This document shows positions 1-7,647 of a DNA stretch of 64,000 nucleotides, in pieces. The position numbers were made by a program, and so were the translations under genes. Origin of the DNA: Clostridiales bacterium (GTDB taxonomy: Bacteria > Bacillota > Clostridia > Christensenellales > Pumilibacteraceae). The first letter of the stretch is position 1, and the number at the start of each line of letters is the position of its first letter. The stretch lies in the NCBI GenBank assembly GCA_014799665.1, contig JAAVHP010000004.1:124001-188000 (forward strand), written 5' to 3'. The notes under the pieces are model-generated. The model was given only the letters and a program-made list of their open reading frames with translations, did not search any database and was not told the DNA's origin.

Positions 1-647
1 TCGCGGCAGGCCTCGGTCACGTGAACATCGTTGCAGTTCGTTTCGAGGTTTCGTCGCAAGCTGAAAAAGCGATCCGGAACGTAGGCGTAGTAGTCGACGA
101 CATGAACGCCGATATGGTCGAAAAGGTCGATTGCATTGATGAGTGAACGCAAGCGGACGAGCGACGGCGCGTACGGTTCGAGCTCCGCGTAGGGGATATA
201 GCGGGAGATGACTACGCGCGTTGCATTGAAGCCGCACGCCGAGTAGACCGCTTGCTTGAACTTGTCTGCATCGACGAGTTTTGTCGTTCCGACGATATTG
301 CTTCGGTTGTTTAGGTAAATGCATACGTCAAACGGATCGGACTCGTTCATGCCGTAAACCGCTACATAGCGCACGAGATCGAACTCGGTCGCCAGCTTGA
401 CCTTTTGCGCTGAACGCAGTAGCGCTTGACGCTCTATGGGGCGCGCGACCGAGAAGAACGATGCGACACGCTCGGTCACGCCCTGCTCGCTGAGTAGGAC
501 AGTGTACGGCGCGCGGAAAATATCGGGCACGCTGCCGAAGCGGTCGAGAAGTCGCCACGCCAGCTCGTCGTAATCGTGCTCGTAAAGAACTTTGAGCACG
601 AACTTTAACAGCTCGATATCCGAATAGTCTACATTAGACATTTCCAT
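1..647 (-). CDS. RadC-like protein without the JAMM motif (partial)
   Basis: The gene runs leftwards out of the window, so only about 215 N-terminal codons are visible. Residues 1-60 look like the helix-hairpin-helix part of RadC proteins (LLDRFGSVPDIFRAPYTVLL). Residues about 100-200 follow the RadC/JAB fold pattern (YLNNRSNIVGTTKLVD, then LINAIDLFDHIGVHVVDYY). The zinc-binding HxH...D signature (HNHPSG in RadC) is absent, and RYIPYAELEPYAPS stands in its place, so metalloprotease activity is unlikely. The start may be ATG at 647 or 641. There is no clear ribosome site, and a possible promoter puts the transcript start at about the ATG. The codon use is G+C-rich like the chromosomal genes, so this gene lies outside the island. 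RadC-type assignment is moderately sure; the role is unknown. Confidence 0.6.
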   Translation of the reverse strand, partial: MEMSNVDYSDIELLKFVLKVLYEHDYDELAWRLLDRFGSVPDIFRAPYTVLLSEQGVTERVASFFSVARPIERQALLRSAQKVKLATEFDLVRYVAVYGMNESDPFDVCIYLNNRSNIVGTTKLVDADKFKQAVYSACGFNATRVVISRYIPYAELEPYAPSLVRLRSLINAIDLFDHIGVHVVDYYAYVPDRFFSLRRNLETNCNDVHVTEACR

Positions 648-653
648 GAGCTT

Positions 654-682
654 TATATATCATATTCGACAAAAATAATCAA
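654..682 (-). promoter_or_regulatory. possible promoter of the RadC-like gene
   Basis: On the minus strand TTGATT (682-677) and TATATA (659-654) are separated by 17 bases. The predicted transcript start falls on or within a base or two of the ATG at 647, which would make the message leaderless or nearly so. Confidence 0.35.
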
Positions 683-757
683 GCAAAAGAAAGGAGGGGC
701 GGGCAGGCGCGCATGCGTTATGGCGCATGACTAATTTTAAGATATGGTTGAAAAGGC

Positions 758-786
758 TTGACAAACCTATTGCGGTTTGATAAAAT
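758..786 (+). promoter_or_regulatory. tRNA-Ser promoter
   Basis: TTGACA (758-763), a 17-base spacer and TAAAAT (781-786) lie about 35 bases before the tRNA-Ser gene. The match to a housekeeping sigma-factor promoter is nearly complete. Confidence 0.8.
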
Positions 787-821
787 AATTAAGCGTTTGA
801 ATTAACGCCTATACGAATAAT

Positions 822-910
822 GGAGCGGTATCGAAGTGGTCATAACGGGCCTGACTCGAAATCAGGTAGCCCGCAAGGGCTCGTGGGTTCGAATCCCACC
901 CGCTCCGCCA
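822..910 (+). tRNA. tRNA-Ser(CGA)
   Basis: The 89-base sequence folds as a class II tRNA. The acceptor arms are GGAGCGG and CCGCTCC, the anticodon loop CTCGAAA is closed by CCTGA/TCAGG giving anticodon CGA (codon UCG), and there is a long variable arm (AGCCCGCAAGGGCT) and a GGTTCGAATCC T-arm. CCA is encoded. The 3' end is the attachment point of the island to its right: bases 905-933 recur at 10050-10078. Confidence 0.96.
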
Positions 911-2433
911 AGAGCACCCAATTTGAACCCAAGCCGAACAAATTGAGTGCTTTTTCTATTTTTGCGGTATTCGCGCAGTTCGTTTAAGTCGCTTTTGTCT
1001 AACTTCACTTTTGTTGGAGTATTTGGCGAAGTATTGTAGAATATATAAACGCAATCGTCGAATAAAACCACGCGGTATATGAACGAGTTGAAAAACTCGT
1101 TCTTTTCTTCACCGTTTTCGTATTGCTTTCTTGCAAAGTAGTTCAAAAACGCTTTTACTTTCTCATAGTCGAGCGGCTGTATTTGTCGTGCTTTTTCTAC
1201 CGCAATCTTGCTTTCCAATTCATCGTTCTGTTGTTCTAATGATAGCAACTTTTCTTTGGTGGACTTAGTAACAATGTCTGCCGCAATTGCAGAGAGAAAA
1301 CCGTCAATCGCTTTTTGCACTTGCTTTTGTTCTTTTTCAAGTAGTGCAAGCGTGTCGGACTTTTGCAAACCTTCGTTAAACTTTTCGGTAACCGTAAGCG
1401 AAAGTTTATCTATAACGCCCGATTGAAGTACGTACTCAATTGTCTTGCCAAATACCAAATCTTCGAGCTTTTCTTTGGTAATGTTAGACTTGTTGCATTG
1501 TTCTTTGTGGAGTTTGCGGTTAAAGCATTTGTAGTAGTGGTAGACTTTTCCTGTATGGCTCGTTCCATCTTCGGCGGTCATAAGAGTACCACAGTTACCG
1601 CAAAACAGTTTTCCGCTGAGTATGTATTCGCTATGTCCTTGTACAGTCTTTTGCTTATGGCGTTGGTTGTCCATTACACGATTGCAAAGAGTAAAGGTTT
1701 GTTCGCCCACAATCGCAGGCACTATGTTTGTGTAGGTCGTTCCATTACTGATGACAATGCCCATATACTTGCTGTTGCGTATTATTTTTGCAAACGAATT
1801 GACGGTAAACTTTGCACCGGTTTTATTGTGTATGCCTTGCGCGTTTAATCTATCGACAATGCTTTTTGCTTTCTCGCCGTTCTTGTACCGCTCGAACATA
1901 TCTTTGACAATAGGTGCTTCAATCGGGTTTATAGCCCAACGCTTGTCCACGACGTCATAGCCGAACAGTTTGTAGCCGCCGATGAAATAACCTTTGCTCA
2001 AACTCTCTCTAATGCCGCGACGAACTTTCTGACTTAATTCCGCCGAGTAGTATTCCGCCATACTTTCAAGTACACCCTCAATGAGAATACCGCTTGCATC
2101 TTCGGTTATATTTTCTTTCGCCGAGAGAACACGCACGCCGTTTTTCTTTAACTTGGCTTTGTAGTTCGCGCTATCGTAGCGGTTACGAGCAAAGCGATCA
2201 AGTTGGTAAACAAGAACGTAATCGAAAGTCTTTTTCTTACTGTCCTCAATCATTTGCAAGAAGTTAGGACGCTTGTCCGTTGTTCCAGTCAATGCTCGGT
2301 CTATGTATTCGTTCACAATAAGTAAGTCGTGGCGTTTGGCATAGTCGTAGCATTCCCGAAGCTGACCTTCGATTGATTGTTCCGTTTGCGTGTGCGAACT
2401 GAATCTCGCATATATAACCGCTCGTTTATTCAT
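862..2433 (-). CDS. large serine recombinase (integrase/resolvase family)
   Basis: Site-specific DNA recombinase of about 523 residues that probably integrates and excises this island. The resolvase domain opens the protein: RAVIYARFSSHTQTEQSIEGQ contains the catalytic Ser of the Y-x-R-x-S motif, followed by DYVLVYQLDRFARNRYD. The recombinase domain (GYFIGGYKLFGYDV...) comes next, then a zinc-ribbon with CGNC and CFNRKLHKEQC, then a coiled coil. The start at 2433 is chosen for AAAGGAG eight bases upstream; an upstream in-frame ATG lacks a site. The C-terminus is odd: the last ~15 residues (AGGIRTHEPLRAT) are the antisense reading of tRNA-Ser, so the native end was probably altered on integration. 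A decayed relative of the same gene end lies at 10050-10422. Confidence 0.9.
   Translation of the reverse strand: MNKRAVIYARFSSHTQTEQSIEGQLRECYDYAKRHDLLIVNEYIDRALTGTTDKRPNFLQMIEDSKKKTFDYVLVYQLDRFARNRYDSANYKAKLKKNGVRVLSAKENITEDASGILIEGVLESMAEYYSAELSQKVRRGIRESLSKGYFIGGYKLFGYDVVDKRWAINPIEAPIVKDMFERYKNGEKAKSIVDRLNAQGIHNKTGAKFTVNSFAKIIRNSKYMGIVISNGTTYTNIVPAIVGEQTFTLCNRVMDNQRHKQKTVQGHSEYILSGKLFCGNCGTLMTAEDGTSHTGKVYHYYKCFNRKLHKEQCNKSNITKEKLEDLVFGKTIEYVLQSGVIDKLSLTVTEKFNEGLQKSDTLALLEKEQKQVQKAIDGFLSAIAADIVTKSTKEKLLSLEQQNDELESKIAVEKARQIQPLDYEKVKAFLNYFARKQYENGEEKNEFFNSFIYRVVLFDDCVYIFYNTSPNTPTKVKLDKSDLNELREYRKNRKSTQFVRLGFKLGALGGAGGIRTHEPLRAT
905..933. repeat. left attachment repeat (attL-like)
   Basis: This 29-base stretch starts with the last six bases of the tRNA (CCGCCA) and runs into the recombinase 3' end. 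It is identical to 10050-10078. The two copies bracket about 9.1 kb of A+T-rich DNA with mobile-element genes, as expected for direct repeats made by site-specific integration or by tandem insertion of related elements. Confidence 0.7.
914..963 (+). terminator. rho-independent terminator after tRNA-Ser
   Basis: GCACCCAATTTG (914-925) pairs with CAAATTGAGTGC (939-950) with one G-U pair, followed by TTTTTCTATTTTT. It starts four bases after the tRNA. It is supplied by island DNA, because the same structure recurs beside the right-hand copy near 10059-10108. Confidence 0.75.
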
Positions 2434-2623
2434 TGTGTTCTCCTTTGCCGAATACTCTTTCGGGGGATAAGATAGAAGTATCTCCGTGTTGCTTAACATA
2501 GTCAAGCAAGATATTCGCTAATATTGTTGCGCTTGTTTCTATCTGTTCTTGTGTAATTTCATAGTCTGTTTGCTGTGTTGTACCCGTAGCCAAATCTACG
2601 GATATAAAGTTCTTACTGAAAAT
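2426..2623 (-). CDS. small ORF overlapping the recombinase start, non-AUG start
   Basis: An open frame of about 65 codons (…DYEITQEQIETSATILANIL…) ends inside the first codons of the recombinase, overlapping it by 8 bases, which would suit translational coupling. It has no ATG. AAGGGA sits seven bases before an ATT at 2623, and a TTG at 2593 is another option without a ribosome site. The predicted peptide is acidic and helical in composition. No family recognised. It could be a fragment of a longer decayed gene. Confidence 0.35.
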   Translation of the reverse strand: MFSKNFISVDLATGTTQQTDYEITQEQIETSATILANILLDYVKQHGDTSILSPERVFGKGEHNE

Positions 2624-2691
2624 AATTTAGTCCCTTGTGGACGTCGAGCTATCCGTTTATTTTTTCTCGCTTCCCATCCATAAGGAAGAAG

Positions 2692-2958
2692 TTACTTTTT
2701 CTCCGATACAAAGAAATCGTCGTAGCCATCCATAGTCTTGGCAAGAGAAGTATCCGTTTCGGCAGCTTCATCCATCAAAGCCTTAAAGCCTGCTTCGATG
2801 AGTTGCACTTTGGTAAACCCGTACTTCGCCAAGAACTCGTTTATTTCTTCGGCATATTTTCGCGGTACGCTTGTACCCCAAATCATATACTTCGCTTTCC
2901 TTTCTTCCTTATGCTTTTCTTCATAACGCTTGTCTTTAATAGACCTGTCTGTTGCCAT
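2692..2958 (-). CDS. small ribbon-helix-helix-like DNA-binding protein
   Basis: 88 residues. After a lysine/glutamate-rich N-terminus comes a strand-like segment (AKYMIWGTSV) followed by two helices (PRKYAEEINEFLAKYGF and TKVQLIEAGFKALMDEA), the pattern of MetJ/Arc (RHH) repressors. The start at 2958 is preferred over the ATG at 2973 because GGAGGAAAG lies just before it. The transcript starts from a strong promoter at 3013-3041, and a perfect 14-base palindrome lies between the -10 box and the gene, so autoregulation is likely. It lies between the recombinase and the repeat array (3081-3600), so it could act as element regulator or as the protein that binds the array. The family call rests on pattern only. 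Confidence 0.6.
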   Translation of the reverse strand: MATDRSIKDKRYEEKHKEERKAKYMIWGTSVPRKYAEEINEFLAKYGFTKVQLIEAGFKALMDEAAETDTSLAKTMDGYDDFFVSEKK

Positions 2959-2990
2959 TGTTCTTTCCTCCATAGGGTAAATATATATAA

Positions 2991-3004
2991 TCGTATATAT
3001 ACGA
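2991..3004. promoter_or_regulatory. palindromic operator candidate
   Basis: TCGTATATATACGA is a perfect 14-base palindrome just downstream of the -10 box of the RHH gene, covering the expected transcript start. This is where an autorepressor would bind. Confidence 0.55.
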
Positions 3005-3012
3005 CTGAATAT

Positions 3013-3041
3013 ATTTTACTCTACTAATAGTTGTTTGTCAA
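3013..3041 (-). promoter_or_regulatory. promoter of the RHH gene
   Basis: On the minus strand TTGACA (3041-3036), a 17-base spacer and TAAAAT (3018-3013) form a near-consensus promoter pointing at the gene at 2958. Confidence 0.8.
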
Positions 3042-3080
3042 GAGTTTATCCGCTCATAGTTGCACCTCCTTAAAATATCT

Positions 3081-3600
3081 CTCTACTTAACCAAGCACAC
3101 TTTTCTTAAAAACGTGACGGTCTGAGTAGAAATTTCTAAAAAGAATTTTCAAAGTCCTTCTATATAACCAAGCACACTTATCTCGAAAAGTACACGGTCT
3201 AAGGCAAAACTTTTTTAATTCCCTCTATATATCCAAGGACACTTTTTTGAAAAAGTTCGGGGTCTAACGTAAAAATTTCTTCAAAATATTTTCCTCTACT
3301 TAACCAAGCACACTTATCTCGAAAATATTTATTCGTGGACGAAAATTTCTCAAAAAAGTTTTATCTCTCTATTATCCCTAGGACACTTTTTTGAAAAATA
3401 TAGACGCGCGGACAAAAGTTTCTCAAAAAATCCCTTCACTTATCCTAGGACACTTTATCTTGAAAAGTTGACGGTCTGAATTCAAATTTCTTCAAATAAA
3501 TTTTCCTACCCCTCTATATATCCAAGGACAGTTTTTGCATTTCACAACCGAAACGCCGAAAATTTCTTTTGTATGTCCTCATATAACCAAGAACACTTAT
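3081..3600. repeat. array of eight degenerate ~70-base direct repeats
   Basis: A conserved core CCAAGnACACTT (variants CCTAGGACACTT, CCAAGGACAGTT) begins at 3091, 3168, 3233, 3304, 3377, 3444, 3522 and 3587. Spacing is 65-78 bases. Each core is preceded by CTCTA-(T/C)-TTA/TATA-like DNA. Most copies are followed by GAAAA, a G+C-richer centre (ACGGTCTGA-like), AAATTTCTtCAAA and a TTTTCC-type end. Units are diverged from each other, and neither strand carries a long frame. The array lies between the RHH gene and a large inverted repeat. It could be an iteron or partition-type protein-binding array, or a set of short transcripts; sequence alone does not decide. Confidence 0.8.
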
Positions 3601-3651
3601 GGTCAGTTTTGCAACCAAGAAGCGGAAAAATATTTTGGGAATCGCACCGCG

Positions 3652-3835
3652 ATTACAAGCAGGTAAAGAGTTTTCCCAAAATCCGTTGATTTTGAAAAAC
3701 TGACTTTCGGAACAATCGGGAAACCCGATTTTCCGTTGTGGACGAAAATAAAAAACAGAATCGGGTTTCCCGATTGCTGTTCGTTCAAAATATGCAAAAC
3801 TTTGTTTTGGCTATTTTCTTTACCTGCTTGTAAAA
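3652..3835. repeat. nested inverted-repeat (cruciform-like) region
   Basis: The outer arms TTACAAGCAGGTAAAGA (3653-3669) and TCTTTACCTGCTTGTAA (3817-3833) are perfect reverse complements. Inside, CAATCGGGAAACCCGATT (3713-3730) and AATCGGGTTTCCCGATTG (3759-3776) pair with each other, and each is itself a hairpin. There is no credible gene here. Such nesting is seen at single-strand origins, transfer origins and structured RNAs; which one applies is not known. Confidence 0.75.
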
Positions 3836-3882
3836 AATTTACGATAGCCAATATATAAGACTGAATGCTCTGATCGTTTCTC

Positions 3883-3911
3883 TTGCGATTTTCGATATTT
3901 TATGATATAAT
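3883..3911 (+). promoter_or_regulatory. promoter of the zinc-ribbon nuclease gene
   Basis: TTGCGA (3883-3888), 17 bases, TATAAT (3906-3911). The transcript would begin about 28 bases before the ATG at 3946. Confidence 0.65.
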
Positions 3912-3945
3912 TTTCGTGAAAGTCATTAACAAAGGATATAGTGTT

Positions 3946-6147
3946 ATGAGTGAATCGAAGTACATCTCAGAAATACCAAATCTAATGAATGAATGGGATT
4001 GGGAAAAGAATGCTCAAATTAATTTAATGCCAAACTGTTTATTATCGGGAAGCAATAAAATTGCTTGGTGGAAATGTGCGTTAGGGCACGAATGGCAAGC
4101 GAGTATAAAAGAACGTACAAAAAACAAAACGGGTTGCCCTTACTGTTCTAATAGAAAAGTGCAAGTGGGATTTAATGATTTGACTACAACTAATCCGGAT
4201 TTAGCAAAAGAATGGCATCCATACAAGAATGATAATATTTCTCCTAATGAAGTTACTAAGGGAAGCTCAAAAAAAGTTTGGTGGCTTTGTGCTAGCGGGC
4301 ATGAGTGGGAAGCAAGTATTGTAAGTCGTGCAAGCGGGCGCGGGTGCCCTTTTTGCGTAAACAATAAAGTCCTAGTAGGTTTTAACGATTTAGCAACTAC
4401 TCACCCAAATTTAATTGATGAATGGAATTATGAAAAAAATGGCTCCTTATTGCCTAATGCTGTTTTGGCAGGCTCACACCGAAAGGTTTGGTGGAAATGC
4501 CAAAAAGGACACGAGTGGGAAACATCTATTCGTCATAGGACAATTAGAGAACACGGCTGTCCATTTTGTAGTGGAAGATGTGCAATTAATGGGGAAACGG
4601 ATTTAGCAACGCTTAATCCTGAATTAGCGGCAGAGTGGCATCCAACAAAAAATGGGGATCTGACCCCTAATCAAGTTACGGTTAGAAGCGGCAAAAAAGT
4701 TTGGTGGTTGTGTTCTTATGGACATGAATGGCAAGCAACCCCACATGATCGCGATACAGACAATACAAAGTGTCCTATTTGTAGTGCAAGACGACAAACT
4801 TCATTTCCTGAGCAGGCAATTCTTTATTATGTAAAAAAACTTTTCCCCTGCGCAATTAATCGGTACAAAGATATATTTCAAAATTCTATGGAACTCGATA
4901 TCTTTGTTCCGGATATAAAATTAGGAATTGAGTATGACGGATTGAATTGGCATAGAACCGAGAAAGAGCACATTAAAGAAAAAAAGAAGTATGAAATATG
5001 CAAAAATCACGACATATATTTAATTCGCGTAAAGGAAAATCATAAAAATATTTGGGATGATGTGGCCGACCACATTATTTATGTAGAAAAGCGGCGCAAT
5101 TATACAAAACTGAACCAACTAATAAGCACATTGCTTGATTATATCCTTCATATTCGTGGTTGTACCGACGCATTGGCTTCGTTATTTAGAGATATGACAA
5201 TTGATGTGGAGAGAGATCAAGAGGAAATTCATAGTTATTTAACTGATATTGATGGTTCATTAGAAGAATTGCGCCCCGATTTGGTAGAAGAATGGGATTG
5301 GGAAAAGAATGGACGTTTATTACCCTCGATGTTCTCATTGCATTCAAATGATCGTGTTTGGTGGAAATGCAAGCAATGTGGACGCAGTTGGCGTGCTTTA
5401 ATTAACACAAGAACAAGACCTAATGGCAGTGGCTGTGCTATTTGTGGAAATGCTAAAAAAGGTAAGACCTTTCACAAGGGATATATTTCAACTAATGGCT
5501 CGTTATTACAAAACAATCCTGAATTGGCGGAAGATTGGCATCCTATTCGAAATGGCAGTTTAACCCCCAACAATATTACAGCCGCAAGCCCAATAAAGGT
5601 TTGGTGGTTATGCAAAAAATGTGGACATGAATGGCAATCCTCTCCTAATAATAGAAGTAAGGGCGTAGGTTGCCCATGTTGTAGTGGGCGCGTTCCTAAA
5701 ATTGGCATTAACGATTTAGCCGCAACTAATCCTACGCTTGCAAGTGAATGGCATCCCACAAAGAATGCACCTTTAACGCCTAATATGGTTTTACCAAAAA
5801 GCGGCAAAAAAGTTTGGTGGCTGTGTCCAAAATGCGGTCATGAGTGGCAATCTGCCCCACACAGTAGAAGTGCAGGACACGGTTGTCCGTGTTGTAGCGG
5901 TCGTGTCGCAAAAGTAGGAGTTAATGATTTAAGTACGGTAAATCCAATTCTTGCAGGTGAATGGCATCCCACAAAGAATGCGACATTAACACCAAATATG
6001 ATTTTACCGAATTGCAGTAAAAAAGTTTGGTGGCTGTGTCCAAAATGCGGTCATGAGTGGCAAGCAACTGTAAGTAGTAGATTTAATGGGCGCGGTTGCC
6101 CTAATTGCCATAGAATTAAAATATCACACGCAAATAGAAATCAATAA
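3946..6147 (+). CDS. zinc-ribbon repeat protein with an embedded PD-(D/E)XK-type nuclease domain
   Basis: 733 residues from the ATG at 3946, chosen because AAAGGA lies about nine bases upstream. Four zinc-ribbon repeats of the DUF4379 type come first, each with an EWxxxKN stretch, KVWWxCxxGHEW and GCPxC. Then comes a central domain (about residues 290-390) with FPEQAILYYV, ELDIFVPDIKLGIEYDG and YLIRVKE, the E...D...ExD/RVxE layout of VSR/PD-(D/E)XK nucleases. Four more zinc-ribbon repeats follow; these have the CxxC...CxxC form in both halves. The symmetry around the nuclease is striking. The ribbons probably bind nucleic acid and the centre may cut it. An unknown gene follows after 25 bases. 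Zinc-ribbon call sure; nuclease call probable; biological role (defence or element biology) is inference. Confidence 0.8.
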   Translation: MSESKYISEIPNLMNEWDWEKNAQINLMPNCLLSGSNKIAWWKCALGHEWQASIKERTKNKTGCPYCSNRKVQVGFNDLTTTNPDLAKEWHPYKNDNISPNEVTKGSSKKVWWLCASGHEWEASIVSRASGRGCPFCVNNKVLVGFNDLATTHPNLIDEWNYEKNGSLLPNAVLAGSHRKVWWKCQKGHEWETSIRHRTIREHGCPFCSGRCAINGETDLATLNPELAAEWHPTKNGDLTPNQVTVRSGKKVWWLCSYGHEWQATPHDRDTDNTKCPICSARRQTSFPEQAILYYVKKLFPCAINRYKDIFQNSMELDIFVPDIKLGIEYDGLNWHRTEKEHIKEKKKYEICKNHDIYLIRVKENHKNIWDDVADHIIYVEKRRNYTKLNQLISTLLDYILHIRGCTDALASLFRDMTIDVERDQEEIHSYLTDIDGSLEELRPDLVEEWDWEKNGRLLPSMFSLHSNDRVWWKCKQCGRSWRALINTRTRPNGSGCAICGNAKKGKTFHKGYISTNGSLLQNNPELAEDWHPIRNGSLTPNNITAASPIKVWWLCKKCGHEWQSSPNNRSKGVGCPCCSGRVPKIGINDLAATNPTLASEWHPTKNAPLTPNMVLPKSGKKVWWLCPKCGHEWQSAPHSRSAGHGCPCCSGRVAKVGVNDLSTVNPILAGEWHPTKNATLTPNMILPNCSKKVWWLCPKCGHEWQATVSSRFNGRGCPNCHRIKISHANRNQ

Positions 6148-6172
6148 TATTCGTTATGGGGTTAATTGAAAA

Positions 6173-7537
6173 ATGTTTACATTTAACTATGATTTACAAG
6201 TTTTAACTGACTTACGGGGAGCAATGAATGAGAACACATTTCTTGCTATAAATAAGACAAATAAACATAAAGAAAAATTTTATTATCAATCGTGGGGACG
6301 GATGTGTGCCGCTATGGATCGGATTGACGATACCGTAGGCTACATAAACACCTTGGAACTTGGGAAAAACAACAGTGAGGTTGCATTTGATTTCTACGAT
6401 TTTATTAACAATATTTATGTAGTAATTGAAAATATTAAGGCTATGGCTAATATTTTCGAAGTGGACACTTCTCCCGTGGAAAGGTTATCTTCGTCATTTA
6501 ATCTTCAATACTCGGATGATGAATGGTTTAGTTATGTTCGGTCTTTATGTTCCGTTCATCCAACTGAAACAACATTTAGCCATCATAAAAAAATAATGCT
6601 CAATGAAAAAATGGGTTGCTGCACAAGTGTAGATTGGGATATGAGTCATCGTTTAGCTAGTGGTGATTTAGTAGCTATAATTTATAATTTCCCCGAAGAT
6701 ACATCAAATGGCGCCAATGTCCCCGAATACACATATAAATATATCCCTCTCAATGTCGTAGAATTTCAACATTATCTACAGCGATGGTTAGATTTTATAC
6801 CGGAGATTATTGTAGGGATTCGTAAATACAATAATACGAAATATGAAGAATTCAGGCAAATTCCAATAAAAAAACTAAGTGATTGCAAAAACGACTTAGA
6901 GCGAATAGCTATACTGCGAAATGAGTATAATCGTCGTTATGGTGATGATATAGATGAAGTTTTCGATTTTTATGCGACCGTCTTTGCCTATCGATTATCA
7001 AACCCAGCCAATAATGCTAATTTTGAAAAGTATAAAGAAGCGATAAGATTAAGTTTAACATTCCTATACAATGCGTTGCAAAATATGTCTTTTGATGGAT
7101 ATGAAAACAGCGGGCTTAAAAATGATAATAGTAGCTTTTTGTTTTATGAACTATATTATGCTGATACATACGAGTTAAATACGCTAAAAAAATATGGGTA
7201 CAATTTAAGTAAAATATATTCGTTATATACAACTAACTACTTTGAAAAAGATCGTATTCGTCGACTATTAGACGAAATGAAAGAAGCTGTTAATAAATAC
7301 GTTGCCTTCACCAATACTGAATTGGAAGACGAAACAGTAATTTTAATCCAAATGGCAATATACTTTGATGCATTAGAAAGTTATTGTATTCTAAATAAGA
7401 ATATCCCAAATGAATTGAAATATAGATTAAGATTGCTTTCTAATGATGAAGTGGATGATCTTTCAAAAGAGAGAAAAGATGAACCAAGTAGCCTAATTGA
7501 TGCATTACCAAAAGAATTAAGAGATTTATTTGAGTAG
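6173..7537 (+). CDS. hypothetical protein, partner of the zinc-ribbon nuclease
   Basis: 454 residues, A+T-rich codon use, mostly helical-looking with no signal peptide or membrane segment. Recognisable local features are FNYDLQVLTDLRGAMNE at the N-terminus, a short Cys/His patch (KMGCCTSVDWDMSHR around residue 150) and acidic stretches at the C-terminus. It begins 25 bases after the nuclease gene with no terminator between, so the two are probably co-transcribed. The ribosome site is weak (GGGG about 13 bases before ATG). I do not recognise the family. Its only context is the nuclease and the island. Confidence 0.7.
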   Translation: MFTFNYDLQVLTDLRGAMNENTFLAINKTNKHKEKFYYQSWGRMCAAMDRIDDTVGYINTLELGKNNSEVAFDFYDFINNIYVVIENIKAMANIFEVDTSPVERLSSSFNLQYSDDEWFSYVRSLCSVHPTETTFSHHKKIMLNEKMGCCTSVDWDMSHRLASGDLVAIIYNFPEDTSNGANVPEYTYKYIPLNVVEFQHYLQRWLDFIPEIIVGIRKYNNTKYEEFRQIPIKKLSDCKNDLERIAILRNEYNRRYGDDIDEVFDFYATVFAYRLSNPANNANFEKYKEAIRLSLTFLYNALQNMSFDGYENSGLKNDNSSFLFYELYYADTYELNTLKKYGYNLSKIYSLYTTNYFEKDRIRRLLDEMKEAVNKYVAFTNTELEDETVILIQMAIYFDALESYCILNKNIPNELKYRLRLLSNDEVDDLSKERKDEPSSLIDALPKELRDLFE

Positions 7538-7606
7538 TTTTAGCTTAGCGTGTAAATAAAGTCTAATACAAATTACAATGTTAGCATAATTCCAAACCGC
7601 GCATTA

Positions 7607-7647
7607 TACATAAAAAGTTCAAATTCGGGTGATGACGTGCCGCCAAT
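7607..7647. repeat. 41-bp repeat, copy in the first island
   Basis: Starts TACATAAAAAGTTCAAATTC and ends GACGTGCCGCCAAT. It matches 25961-26001 over 41 bases with one mismatch (G/A at 7629/25983). Both copies read YIKSSNSxDDVPPI in the same frame on the plus strand, so they may be the conserved end of the same lost gene. The tail CCGCCAA also occurs at the tRNA-Ser attachment core. Confidence 0.7.

Noticed and set aside
862..907. C-terminal residues AGGIRTHEPLRAT as a real protein motif
   Set aside because: They are the antisense translation of tRNA-Ser. This tail is a product of where the element sits and not a functional motif.
3081..3600. CRISPR array
   Set aside because: The repeated part is degenerate, the spacing varies from 65 to 78 bases, the intervening parts are similar to each other and not unique spacers, and no cas gene is near.
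3603..3851. 82-codon frame on the minus strand over the inverted-repeat region
   Set aside because: It has no ribosome site or promoter and is explained by the palindromic sequence.
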